A DNA stretch of 64,000 nucleotides, from assembly GCF_035594125.1 (NCBI RefSeq), contig NC_087166.1, positions 22,170,766 through 22,234,765 on the forward strand, read 5' to 3'. A model generated the notes under the pieces. It ran no database searches. It was given only the letters and a program-made list of their open reading frames with translations, and was not told the DNA's origin. The stretch comes from Scylla paramamosain. Its lineage: Eukaryota; Arthropoda; Malacostraca; Decapoda; Portunidae. Shown piece by piece: positions 50,380-62,979 of the stretch (its first letter is position 1; every line of letters begins with the position of its first letter). Made by a program: the position numbers and the translations under genes.

Positions 50380-50383
<4 letters not shown>
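49346..50383 (+). repeat. Pyrimidine-rich region with CTTTCCCTTACT words
   Basis: C/T-rich DNA. From 49810 to 50050 the words CCTTACT.CTCTTT and TTTCCCTTAC recur every 20-40 bases, suggesting an eroded short-unit array. The 163-codon frame at 49302-49793 is Ser/Pro/Leu-rich and not convincing. Confidence 0.6.

Positions 50384-50456
<73 letters not shown>
50384..50456. repeat. (CT)n microsatellite
   Basis: A pure CT tract of about 73 bases, followed by (CCT)n. Confidence 0.97.
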
Positions 50457-50459
<3 letters not shown>

Positions 50460-50699
50460 TCCTCCTCCTCTTTCTCCACGTCCTCTTGTTTTGCAGTGCC
50501 ACTTTTTGCTGTCTGTTAGTCTGTTAGTGCAGTTTATGTCTTCAGTCGATCATTAAGTCCTTATGTTGTTTCTTTTTCTGTCTATTTGTTTATTTTTTTC
50601 GTGGTGGTGGTGGTGGTGGTGGTTGTCAAGTACTGATGGATCCTCTCTTGTCTGGCTATTTTTTTTTTTTTAGTTTTATTTAAGAAATATCAGACGTGA

Positions 50700-51130
50700 C
50701 TATTATTCTTATTTTCATTCTTCTTTTTCTTCTTCTTATCATTACCATTACTAACATTATTATTGGTAGTAGTATTAGTGTTAAAATTACTACTATTACT
50801 ACCATTACCAAAGTTGTTTGTTACTCTTACATCACGTGACACAGTAAAGCTAATACCATGAAATTCTGATGATTTTCCCTTTGTCTCTTTCATTATTATT
50901 GTCACCATCACCATCATCATCATAACTACCACCAGTGTTACCTTCACGTCACGTACCACAATTAATCTAACGCTACAAACTTATTTTTTTTATGTATTTT
51001 TTTCATCTGCCTTCGTATCATTCTTAATCTCATTCTTATCATTACCATTACTAACATCACCAACATTGTTATCACCATTGTTACCTTCACTTCACATTTC
51101 ACAATAAAACTAACACCACAAACTCTGATT
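50700..51130. repeat. Degenerate tandem array, about 120-140-base unit, three copies
   Basis: TTACTCTTACATCACGTGAC, TTACCTTCACGTCACGTACC and TTACCTTCACTTCACATTTC at about 50822, 50938 and 51080 are each followed by ACA.TAAA(G)CTAA..CCA..AAATTCTGAT or a relative. CTTATCATTACCATTACTAACAT precedes the first and third at 50736 and 51037. Confidence 0.85.
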
Positions 51131-51284
51131 CCGTCTGTCTCTGAGATCGAGCGACGAGGAGCGATGGTGACTTTCCTCAAGCTTAAGGCAAGTCTTTATG
51201 AATATTCCCAATCACTTAACACTCCGCCTCGCGTTGTTATCGTGTAATGTTTGACTGGAATTAGAAAGACAATACTTAACCCAA

Positions 51285-51363
<79 letters not shown>
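51285..51363. repeat. (AGT)n microsatellite
   Basis: A pure AGT tract of about 79 bases. Confidence 0.98.
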
Positions 51364-51364
<1 letters not shown>

Positions 51365-51889
51365 AACGCAGTTGTACAATCACTATTATCATTACCATCG
51401 TTATTATTATTCTCGCAATCACCGTCACATCATTTGTACCAATATACAGCAGCCACTTTTCCGTTGTACTGCAGTGTGTGAGCAGAGAGAGAGACAAAGA
51501 GGGGAGAAGGGTTCAGGAAGGGCGTGGATGGGGGGGAGGCCACAGCAGCAGCAAAAGCAGCGGCAGCGGCGGCGACCATGCAGAGGCAGACAGAAATAGG
51601 AGTTGCGTGTGGCGGGAAAGTTTCTCGCGTTAAATAGATGTTTCCCTGGTTAAGAGTGTTTATGGCGGGCCGCGAGTCACCCGACTTTACCGCGGCTCCT
51701 GACCTCAGTTTGTGCGAGGATTATTTTAACTCCAACACGAACAGAATTCCTTAAACTGCGGCCAAACTAGACTCGGGGGCTTCCTGGTGCACCGCGGCAC
51801 ACCGGGAGGCTCGCGTGGCACTGAGGGACACGCTGGTGGAGTGCCCTGGGATTGACAGATGATCCTTCCCTGATGCACTCGTGAAATGT
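51364..51889. other. Unassigned DNA
   Basis: Mixed, GC-richer than average from 51480, with an imperfect (CAG)n at 51544-51570. No gene recognised. Confidence 0.45.
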
Positions 51890-52030
51890 AGCCTTCTCGA
51901 ACGTTTCAGCGTCTCAACTCGCCATCTTAAGCAGGCTCTAGTGAAAGCTGCTTTTCTAAGCGCGTTTTCTTGACTCTGGTGATAATTTAAAGATTATCAA
52001 TAAGAAATAACATCCAAGAACGGGATATAT
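51890..52030 (+). mobile_element. Foldback CATATTCT element, diverged left half
   Basis: CTCGAACGTTTCAGCGTCTC, AAGCAGGCTCTAGTGAAAGC and CTGGTGATAATTTAAAGATT correspond in order to CTGAAACATTTGTCGCATCT, AAAAGGCTCTAGTTGAAGC and CTAGTGATAAATTAATAGG of the element at 61680. The right half is not convincingly alignable. Confidence 0.45.
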
Positions 52031-52596
52031 CATGTGTGGGATTTGGAAAAGGCCCTCACAAAAGCCCTAATCTTTTCGTAATGCAGGCTTTGGGGAGAAA
52101 GAACTCTGCTGCTCGTCTGGCTGACCTAAGTGTCCATCGGGAGACTGGATCTGAGGACACGTGACCAATGCGGAAAAGAGTAAAGATTGGCAGAAGGATT
52201 GACCACTGAGCCCTAAATTGTGTAAACAGACGAAATTTAAGCCTTTCTACGTCCTCGCTTGCACTTTATCTGCCGCGATGAGAGAAACAGGAGCAAACCA
52301 GAGCACGTACACGCAGCACACGGGGATAAACAGCTTGACATTCAACACTTCTCTGTAATTATGCAAATGCCGCCCTTTGGCTAATACCATCTCCAGGTGG
52401 CTGATGAGGCGCGAGTGATTGCCTCCCTTGTGGCGCCGCAGACCCGCAGACATTACTTCCTGCCCTACAAAGCCCCTTCCTCCTCCTCCTCCTCCTCCTC
52501 CTCCTCTTCCCTTACTATCCTGCATCTTTATCATTCTTTCCTTCCCCTTTACCGTCTTACATCTCTCACTTTGGATTAAATAGTGTAGCGTATCCT

Positions 52597-52599
<3 letters not shown>
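52031..52599. other. Unassigned DNA with (CTC)n
   Basis: Mixed composition; (CTC)n at 52479-52506; no gene recognised. Confidence 0.45.
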
Positions 52600-53834
<1,235 letters not shown>

Positions 53835-53915
53835 TAAAATTCGATCCTTTGAGAGCTTTCGGATATGAACACGTACAATGCCCCTCCCCCTCTACCTCTC
53901 CCTCTCTCTCTGCAG

Positions 53916-53989
53916 GCCGCAACACCTTCATTAGCAAGGAGGAAATAGAATCACGAAGCATAATCAGCCGTAATTACAAAGCGGTGTAA
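53916..53989 (+). other. Candidate terminal exon, weak
   Basis: An uninterrupted C/T tract ending CTCTCTCTCTGCAG at 53915 is an excellent acceptor. In one frame the next 71 bases read RNTFISKEEIESRSIISRNY followed by KAV and a stop at 53987. No AATAAA follows closely and the peptide is not recognised. Pyrimidine tracts are so common here that a chance match is likely. Confidence 0.15.
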
Positions 53990-54279
53990 ACAGATAAATC
54001 GCCCTAAACGGTTTATCATGATTTAAGCGCCTCAAGGTTCAGCCCAGGGAGTTTAGGGGCCGCGCCTTAGCTTTGGCCCCCTCGTGACCGTCGGGAAGAG
54101 AATGGTCCGTGTTGTGTGTTCCTAAACGTTCCGGAGTCTAAATGTTCAAGGTACGTAGTTTGGTGTTTTTGTTTGTTGGTGATGGCTCTGTTAGGGAGAA
54201 TGTTGAAGGGGTGGTGTGTTGAGGTGATCTGCAAGAGTTTAATGGTGGTGTTGGTGAAAAATGGCTGTGTTTTGGGGTT

Positions 54280-54283
<4 letters not shown>

Positions 54284-54366
<83 letters not shown>

Positions 54367-54431
54367 CGTTTGGGTCTGTGTGTCTTTCGAGTCTGTTCGT
54401 CTTTCGGGTTTGTCTTTCGGGTCTGTCTTTC

Positions 54432-54490
<59 letters not shown>
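54284..54490. repeat. (TG)n, 13-base TCTTTCGGGTCTG repeat, (CT)n
   Basis: Pure (TG)n at 54284-54364 is followed by about four copies of a 13-17-base unit, TCTTTCGGGTCTG, at 54380-54433, which run directly into (CT)n at 54432-54490. Confidence 0.94.
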
Positions 54491-54493
<3 letters not shown>

Positions 54494-55135
54494 AATTCTC
54501 GCCAGTAACCTTCATCCTTCCATCTATCGAGTCTGACGTGAAATTATGTGATCTGCTTTTTCCTCGTTTCCTGCCGATAATCCGGGGAAAAAGTTAACAT
54601 TTTTATGACAAAACCTCTAACGTACGTATAAAACGAGTATATATGATAAAAAAAAAAAAGACGGCCAGAATTCATGAATATATTTGCAGCTCACTACATG
54701 CTTTTAATTTATGTCACAGGCACAACCGAGCACAAAATTCACCGCGTCGATATACTAGTGAACGGTTCGGCTCGGGGAAAAAAAAAAAAAAATCACATGA
54801 ACCACTGCACGGATCACGGGACGGCCAGCCACAGTACAGCGTATGGCTCTAGTACCGACTGGATTTCCACTGTATGTTGTTATTATTATTATTATTATTT
54901 TTTTTTTTTATGGAAGTGTGGCTCTGGTCTAGGGGAACAAAAAGCTACATAAAAAAAAAAAAAAATTAATTGAAGGTGCCAGTACCGAGAGTATAGACAA
55001 AGGATATCATGGAAGTAACCTTAGCCTACTCATTTCCAGACACTGTGTATTTCTGGGCAAAGCACAATGCCTTTTCAAATCGTGGGTCTACACAATGAAG
55101 GGATCAACACCGATACCTTAATGAACTAAATTAAT
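54491..55135. other. Unassigned AT-rich DNA
   Basis: Poly-A runs near 54650, 54780 and 54955 and a short (ATT)n at 54878-54899. No gene recognised. Confidence 0.5.
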
Positions 55136-55176
55136 CTGAACTTAACCTAACCTAACTTAATCTAGCCTAATGTGTC
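55136..55176 (-). repeat. Degenerate telomere-like (CCTAA)n
   Basis: CTTAACCTAACCTAACTTAA followed by TCTAGCCTAA contains two perfect and several imperfect CCTAA pentamers, the complement of the arthropod telomere unit TTAGG. With so few units it may be chance or a scar of end joining. Confidence 0.45.
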
Positions 55177-55475
55177 CCTTAAATGAAGACGTTAATATTA
55201 CTTTAATGTTTTCCTAGCAAAGAAAAAAAAAGATTATCCAGAATTTGAGAAATGTCTTGAAATCTTCCTTTTGCAACAATTCAAGTCGATGGCAGGAGGT
55301 AATACAAAAGCAGGTAACAGACTTTATTTCCACTAGCGGGCTCAGCTTTATTAATTTTGAAGACTGTTTATCGTCAGTTGCCTTTTGTTTCAAGGTTGCA
55401 AGCAGTTGTCATTGCCCATTATTAATAGATACAATACAGGAAAGCCTAGCCTGGAAATTTTGAGCTTGTGGGGTT

Positions 55476-55478
<3 letters not shown>
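55177..55478. other. Unassigned DNA
   Basis: AT-rich; a 72-codon plus-strand frame at 55245-55463 (FISTSGLSFINFEDCLSSVA) has natural composition but no start, splice or homology support. Confidence 0.4.

Positions 55479-55529
<51 letters not shown>
55479..55529. repeat. (GA)n microsatellite
   Basis: A pure GA tract of about 50 bases. Confidence 0.97.
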
Positions 55530-55532
<3 letters not shown>

Positions 55533-56641
55533 GCTGACGTCTCATATATATTTTAGATGATAGGAATAGAAAAGTAGAATCAAAATCTATTCATCCCATC
55601 AATACATTTATTCTGACCCTCATCCTTTCACAGTTCGTCGAAGTTGCTTTATTCTATACTCTCCAACATCCTGACGCTATTTTTAACGCTATTTTTAACT
55701 CCAGTATTTGTCTAATCTTGCGAATACACCCACCGCACCTTGCAAGGCTCCACAGCACAAAATCCTCCAGTAATTTTAAACTCTGAATTCGCGAACGAGT
55801 CAGTGTCGTATCTCGTTTAGTTTTCAGATTGTCGTAAAAATATTTGAGGTTTTAAGGATGTTTTCGTGATCTTGACAGGCTAACAAGCACTCAGGATCAT
55901 TAAAGATAAAACTACTTCCTGATATACCAACTAATCAACTCCACGGCCTCTGAAAGTAGCACTATTTAAAGAACAAAGTGCTTAAACATACGAGCCTGAT
56001 TACCGATTGTATCCGATTGAGTAAAGCAAGAGTTAACCAGTCATCCCTCACTCCTTCGTCCCTGTCACTGATAAATTTTAGACCTGTCAGCTTAATACTA
56101 CTTCCTGCCTAACCTCGCCTTGCTTGATAGATGGACCTAAATTACTTGGATTAAGACAGCAGAGGCGAAGTATTTTAGTTATCCGAGTGACCTTTGCCTG
56201 TACAGTGATTTACTTCTTTTTTTTTTCTCAGTGAAGACAAAATGAATAGATTCGTTTTGGCAAGTATTCTTTTTTTTTTAGTATTTAACTTTTTTATAAG
56301 TTCAGTTTTACATTGCTATTTGATCCTTTCGTCATTCGTATTATCATCATCATCATCATGCAACTTTTCTCTTTACTATTCTCTTTCTCCTGTCCTTCTT
56401 TTATTTTTCTTTCTTTCTTTCTCTTGTCTTTCTTTTATTTTTCTTTCTTTCTCTTTTTTTGTTCTTGTTCCTTCTCCTCCTCCTCTTCCTCCTCCTCAGG
56501 GTTACAGAACACGTGGCCAGCCTCTGACCATCACTGCAGCACCCTTTCACTTTCCCTCCCATCCCGCATACTCTCCCCCTTTCTCCCCTTCCCTCCATGT
56601 GGTAGCACTCAGCCGCCATCACAACACCAACCCCACACCAG

Positions 56642-56642
<1 letters not shown>
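55530..56642. other. Unassigned DNA
   Basis: Mixed AT-rich DNA to about 56210. A T-run and CTCAG at 56229-56231 precede an open frame starting MNRFVLASILFFLVFNFF, which degenerates into a C/T-rich repeat and is not called. The 56390-56480 part is C/T-rich with a CTTTCTTTTATTTTTCTTTC duplication. Confidence 0.45.
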
Positions 56643-56695
<53 letters not shown>

Positions 56696-56773
56696 AACAA
56701 CTTCTCATTTACAACACAGACACAGACAGACAGATACAAACAACGGCTTTACAATCATCAGAGTATAAACATC

Positions 56774-56826
<53 letters not shown>
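56643..56826. repeat. Two (CA)n tracts in direct orientation
   Basis: Pure (CA)n at 56643-56691 and 56776-56826, separated by about 85 bases containing ATATAAACA and AGTATAAACATC on their proximal sides. Confidence 0.97.
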
Positions 56827-56829
<3 letters not shown>

Positions 56830-57050
56830 TCTCACCCTCCAGCTAATGTAAATAGGAGAGAGAACGTTTAAAGTGTATCAACAAATTTGTTTTCCCTCTT
56901 GTTGTAAAATGAGTGAAAAGTGAATAATGAGTGAAGTAATGTTATAGAGACTTAGGTGAAATTTTATTCGTAAGTTTAATTTTGATTTGTTAATTCTTGT
57001 GTTCATTATCTTATTTTGTCACATTTCCAACGGTAGTTTACCATTATCAT
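56827..57050. other. AT-rich spacer
   Basis: No gene recognised. Confidence 0.5.
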
Positions 57051-57068
57051 TATTATCATTATTATTAC

Positions 57069-57132
<64 letters not shown>

Positions 57133-57244
57133 ATCATTATTATCATCATCTTCTTAATCATCATTGCTATTGGAGGTGTTGTCAGCACTATAACTGTTGC
57201 CATCACTTATCACGATTAATAATGACAATAATAATAATAATAAT

Positions 57245-57330
<86 letters not shown>
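57051..57330. repeat. (ATT)n / (AAT)n inverted pair
   Basis: (ATT)n at 57051-57127 and (AAT)n at about 57226-57330 are complementary arms of 75 bases or more, separated by roughly 98 bases, so a large AT-rich cruciform is possible. Confidence 0.95.
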
Positions 57331-57333
<3 letters not shown>

Positions 57334-57769
57334 TAACAATATCAGCAGCAGTATCATTATCACCATCGCTCCTTTAATAACGAAGCACCATCACTATGAT
57401 TACCATCACCTGGCATTATCAATACAACTCACATCAGTTTACTCATCCCGAGGTCAATCATTCCACGAGGGCAAAGGTCAAAGAGACGGAGCTGAGCCTG
57501 TAAGCGCTGCGTCCCCGAGCGAGCATCATTTACTTCACCCTTCATACTCTTTGCCTGCCCACGCTGTACTCTTACCATCAAAGTCACTAGTAATGCCATT
57601 AGAACCATTATAATCAATACTGCTATTCCCGTTTCCATCACCATCACCACCACCATCACCACCACCACCACCACCACCATGATACGCAACAATGGTTAAA
57701 ATATGCTCAGTCAACATAAGCTTTAGATCACGAACTGAATGAATCACTTCCAGCCTCTCCTTTTCTTCA
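57331..57769. other. Spacer with (CAC)n
   Basis: (CAC/CAT)n imperfect at 57636-57680; otherwise mixed DNA with no gene recognised. Confidence 0.5.
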
Positions 57770-58642
<873 letters not shown>

Positions 58643-58785
58643 TCCTCCTCTTCCCCTACACACCAGGAGCTCAAGGGGAGGGAGGAGACGAGGAGCCCTC
58701 CAAAAGGCGCCTCTTGATTGGTTTGTAGTAATCTGCTCACGACGCCTCAGGAACGTGAACAATACGCCCAGATAACGTGTTCGTC
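58643..58785. other. Unassigned spacer
   Basis: Mixed DNA; no gene recognised. Confidence 0.4.
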
Positions 58786-59175
<390 letters not shown>

Positions 59176-59649
59176 TTTTAATACAGCTTTTCTTTTCTTT
59201 ATTGTTCCTGCTTCTACTACTTATCTTCCTCCTCTTCCTCATCCACCTCTTAATTAATACATCTCTTCCTCCCTATCCTTCCATTCCCTGCTGTTGTTGA
59301 TGGTGGTCCTCCTACCCCTCCTTTTCCTTACATTCTTAATCCTCCTCCTCTTTCTCCTCCAACTCCTCCCAGTCCAGCAGCTCCCAAACACGCCCTGCTG
59401 CATCATCTTATCATCGAGGAGGAGGAGGAGGAGGAGGAGGAGGAGGAGGAGGAGGAGGAGGAGGAGGAGGAAGACCATTGTAAACGCAGCGTGGGAGAGG
59501 AAGGGCATCTCTTTAGCCGCATGCCACTCTAAACACACAAAGGAACACAAAGAAAGAACAAAACTGCAGACCTATTACCCCTTTTGAGTGTTGATGGTAA
59601 GTTACACTGGCTGAAATGAAAAGTGTAGGCATTGCAGTGGAAGGCAATG
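59176..59649. other. Spacer with (GAG)n
   Basis: C/T-rich DNA, then a pure (GAG)n at 59416-59470, then mixed DNA. No gene recognised. Confidence 0.7.
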
Positions 59650-60240
59650 CACTGTGTTCCTGCAGCACGAAACTTTCCTGTCTACTTGTGTTCCTCGCGT
59701 GTCCATCCCACTAATGCAAGAATTAATAGGAATCTTCACTCTTTCACCTCTGAACTTCTATTGTAAGTTTTAGTACATCCTACTCTGTTTTGTTTATCTA
59801 TCTTTCTAATACCAAAAGGCTTCCTATCTATTTCTATTCCAATCATGTCTATCTTACTAATTAAAGACGGCGAACAGAATCTTCATTCTTTTACCTCTGG
59901 ATTTCCACTCATAACCTTTGGATCATCTTTCTCTATTTGCCTTTTCCTTCCTATTTCTTAACGACCTAATGTCTTTCTATTCCCTATCCTTAGCATGTCC
60001 ATCCAACTGGTGAGAGAGTTGATCTGATCTTCACTCTTTCACCTCCTTCCTTTTCACTAATAACCTTTCAAGCATACTTCTCTTTTTTTCCCTAACTTTT
60101 TTTTTCCACGACCATGACATTTCCTATTTACTTTTATCCCTAGAGTGTCCATCCCACCAATACACGAGTTAATCAGAATTTTCACTCATTTCTTCCACTA
60201 GTAACCCTTACAAGATTCTGCCTTGTACTCAATCCACCAT
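59650..60240. repeat. Tandem array, about 148-base unit, four copies
   Basis: TGTCCATCCCACTAATGCAA at 59700, TGTCTATCTTACTAATTAAA at 59846, TGTCCATCCAACTGGTGAGA at 59996 and TGTCCATCCCACCAATACAC at 60146 give periods of 146, 150 and 150. Each is followed by AATCTTCACTCTTTCACCTC or a relative, then CACTAATAACC and a TTTCCT.T.TACTT block. Divergence is moderate. Confidence 0.94.
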
Positions 60241-60439
60241 CTTCCACAACCCAATTTTTTTAAGACGAGCATCGAGGCAGCTGGAATTAAACTGCCCTTA
60301 CTTTATTTAGAAGCCTTCTGTTTTTCTTTACGGGAACACAAATTGATTGTTACGCTTTTCTTCTCGTAGATTACACCGTGCTGCCTTTAATAAGTATTCT
60401 TTTAAGGCCAAAATACTTGTATATTAAAACATCACTGAG
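60241..60439. other. AT-rich spacer
   Basis: No gene recognised. Confidence 0.5.
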
Positions 60440-60830
60440 GAATGTTGTTTAGGAGGAAAGGAAAGGGTAAGGAACAGAAGGCAAGGAAAGGGAAGAGACG
60501 GCGTGGGAAAGAAAGCAAAGGGAGGAGAAGAGGAGGGAAGGAAAGGGAATAGAGGAGGGAAGGAAATGGAGGAGAAGGGGACGGGGGAAGGGAGGAGAAA
60601 GGTATGGAAAGAGAGAGAAGAGATCGGGTGGGAAGGAAAGGAAGAGAACTGAGGGATAGGGAGGGATGAGAAGTGATGGGAAAGAAAGGGAAGAGGGGAG
60701 GGAATGAAAGGGAAGAGAAAGGAAAAGAAGGGAAGATAAAGGAAAGAGAAGAGTACAGTAAGAAAATGAAGCTGAAATAAATGGAAAGAAAAGGAAAGAG
60801 GAGAGGAATGGGAAGGAAAACAACAATTCA
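60440..60830 (+). repeat. Polypurine GGAAAGGGAAGAG region
   Basis: About 390 bases almost entirely A and G, with GGAAAGG and GAAGAGG words every 8-15 bases. Confidence 0.85.
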
Positions 60831-60867
60831 TGGAGTGATTTAGGCTTTGCAACAATCAATCAACCAA

Positions 60868-60872
<5 letters not shown>

Positions 60873-60946
<74 letters not shown>
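60873..60946. repeat. (CT)n microsatellite
   Basis: A pure CT tract of about 74 bases. Confidence 0.97.
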
Positions 60947-60947
<1 letters not shown>

Positions 60948-61163
60948 AGAAACATAATAGCACATGACTATCACAACGGGCAGGACTGACAACCCCAGTG
61001 GCGGCAGGAAGGAAGGAGCGGGGAACAGTGGCGCAGCAGCCGTGTCTACCCCGCCCGGCAGACGCACACTGGGGGCGCCACGCTTTACTGCAGCAGCGAA
61101 GCCTCGTGAGGAGCGGAGTATTTACGCGTCCTGCTCGGCATAATAATAGTAGTGGGGGTAATT

Positions 61164-61166
<3 letters not shown>
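60947..61166. other. Unassigned GC-richer spacer
   Basis: No gene recognised, although a 140-codon plus-strand frame passes through it into (CT)n. Confidence 0.45.
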
Positions 61167-61220
<54 letters not shown>

Positions 61221-61300
61221 GGCTTTTTTCCCTCTTTTTACTCCTTCCTCCTTTTCCTTACCTTCTTCTGCCTTCTTTTCTCTTCCTTTTCAGTACCTCG

Positions 61301-61382
<82 letters not shown>
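61167..61382. repeat. Two (CT)n microsatellites
   Basis: Pure (CT)n at 61167-61217 and 61304-61382, separated by about 86 bases of C/T-rich DNA. Confidence 0.97.
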
Positions 61383-61384
<2 letters not shown>

Positions 61385-61617
61385 GGGTGTCGTTGGAAAA
61401 CACGTTCGCAGCATGCTTAATTAATCCCAGTGGCTATCAGGCTGGTGTTTCTGCCGCTCCTGTTTCACGACTAATGCTTATACACTCCCCGTTCACCCTT
61501 CCTGCAGGCGCTCACACCGGATCGCCGCTGTAGCCTCCCAGTACATTCGTATTAGTCAATTTAGCGCTTTGTGAAATGGAAAGACATCCGTGTATTGCTT
61601 CGCTGTTGTCTGGAAAG
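61383..61617. other. Unassigned spacer
   Basis: Mixed DNA with no gene recognised. Confidence 0.4.
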
Positions 61618-61942
61618 TGAGAGTGAGTGGAAGAGGGAGAGAATGGAATAGAATACAAGCGAGTGAGAAACTGAGAACGGGCCATATTCTGAAACATTTG
61701 TCGCATCTCTGCTACGTTCAAAAGGCTCTAGTTGAAGCTACGCTGGTTTTTAAGTGTTTTTACTGTTCTAGTGATAAATTAATAGGATTTCTACACTTTT
61801 AACAGGAGAAACAGTCTTGAGAACTTGGCTGATCATCTCCGTGGCCTTTGAAAATAGTCGTAGTGAGAGAGCAGAACGTTTTAGAATACATGCCAGAGAG
61901 AGAGTGAGTGGAAGGGGGAGAATGGAAATGAGTAAAATAGAG
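61618..61942. repeat. Direct repeats flanking a foldback element
   Basis: GAGTGAGTGGAAGAGGGAGA with AATGGAATAGAATA (61620-61660) is repeated as GAGTGAGTGGAAGGGGGAGA with ATGGAAATGAGTAAAATA (about 61902-61940). The foldback element at 61680-61894 lies between them. Confidence 0.8.
61680..61894 (+). mobile_element. Foldback CATATTCT element, copy 1
   Basis: The left end GGCCATATTCTGAAACATTT and the right end AACGTTTTAGAATACATGCC are inverted copies with few mismatches. The inside contains AAAAGGCTCTAGTTGAAGC and TGATCATCTCCGTGGCCTTT. About 215 bases, no coding capacity. The same structure appears inverted at 62306-62525. The superfamily cannot be assigned. Confidence 0.85.
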
Positions 61943-62305
61943 AGGGAGAGACAGTCAGTTAGTTTCCTCAGTGGGTCGTTCAGTAATAACACATCTCACA
62001 CATCTCACTGATAAGCCTCGACTCACGTAATCAAAATAGAATCTGACTGAGAAAAATAAATTCCAGCCAGCAAAAAATGGGAGCGCCAGCCTCCATGTGC
62101 TCCATCTCACTCTATCTACACTATAGCTGTTTTTACGCGGCCAGGATGTAATCACGGTTCTGTCCCACGCGTCCCGGACCTTTATACTTTCCACGCATCG
62201 CCTTCCCCGCCTACTACAGGATACGAGCGCCGCCACCTCACACTCACCCTCATTACCCTGGTTAGAGTAAGGGACGGATTCACAACTCTCATAGCGCGCA
62301 TCTAA
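61943..62305. other. Unassigned DNA
   Basis: Mixed composition; no gene recognised. Confidence 0.45.
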
Positions 62306-62525
62306 GGCCCCTATTCAAAAACGCTGTTCTCTATCACCACTTCAATTTTCAAAGGTCACAGAGATGATACGCCGGGTTCTAAAGAGTTTTTCCAGATAAT
62401 AATGTAGAAATCTTGATAATTTGACCCCATAACCGTAAAGGCAGCCTTAAAAATCCTTGCAATTTCAACTAGAGCCTTTTGAAAGTAGTGGGGATGAGGC
62501 GCAGGAGTGTTTTAGAATATGGTGC
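62306..62525 (-). mobile_element. Foldback CATATTCT element, copy 2 (inverted)
   Basis: The plus-strand left end GGCCCCTATTCAAAAACGCT and right end GTGTTTTAGAATATGGTGC form the inverted pair. On the minus strand the interior AAAAGGCTCTAGTTGAAATT and CATCTCTGTGACCTTTGAAA matches copy 1 in the same order. Length about 220 bases. Confidence 0.85.
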
Positions 62526-62560
62526 TAAAGGACACTTCGCTTCTTCTTTTCCCGTATTCT

Positions 62561-62774
62561 TTAGAGTGAGGTGTTGCCGCCGTGTACGAGTCTCCTCCAG
62601 TTGTTTTTGTCCCTTGCATCTTCCTCTGTGACTCCCATCCTTTGAAGTTCTACCGTAATTCCATCCCTCCATCTCATTCCCTGTCTTCCCCTCGATTTTC
62701 TACCCTCAATCGGTTCTCTCAAGGCTCTTTTTAATTCGTTACCATCACTTAAAGGAGGCTCTGTTTGTCTGGCA

Positions 62775-62776
<2 letters not shown>
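62561..62776 (-). mobile_element. Non-LTR retrotransposon 3' end, C-terminal tail of reverse transcriptase protein
   Basis: The minus strand encodes GNELKRALREPIEG, then GRQGMRWRDGITVELQRMGV and WRRLVHGGNTSL and a stop at 62561-62563. The pattern RGRQ.MRW.D.I followed by W..LVHG is the usual C-terminus of LINE ORF2 proteins. The frame upstream is lost in (CA)n, so the element is 5' truncated at or near the microsatellite. It belongs to a different lineage from the LINE at 1760-3262, whose tail lacks this motif. Confidence 0.8.

Positions 62777-62841
<65 letters not shown>
62777..62841. repeat. (TG)n microsatellite
   Basis: A pure TG tract of about 65 bases at the truncated end of the LINE fragment. 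Confidence 0.97.
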
Positions 62842-62843
<2 letters not shown>

Positions 62844-62979
62844 TGTTGATCTGGTTGAGTAAAGATGAAGGTTTTGTCTGTATCTGAGGCATCGCATGTG
62901 ATGTTAAATGAATGGGTAGAGAACCGAGTCTTGTGGTAATGATTAGTATGGATTGTCGTTCTTGTAGGAATGTGTGGTG
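62842..62979. other. Unassigned spacer
   Basis: Short mixed DNA between two microsatellites. Confidence 0.5.

Noticed and set aside
56213..56360. Acceptor followed by a signal-peptide-like MNRFVLASILFFLVFNFF
   Set aside because: The frame runs directly into C/T-rich repeat; hydrophobicity follows from T-rich DNA and no donor with GT follows.
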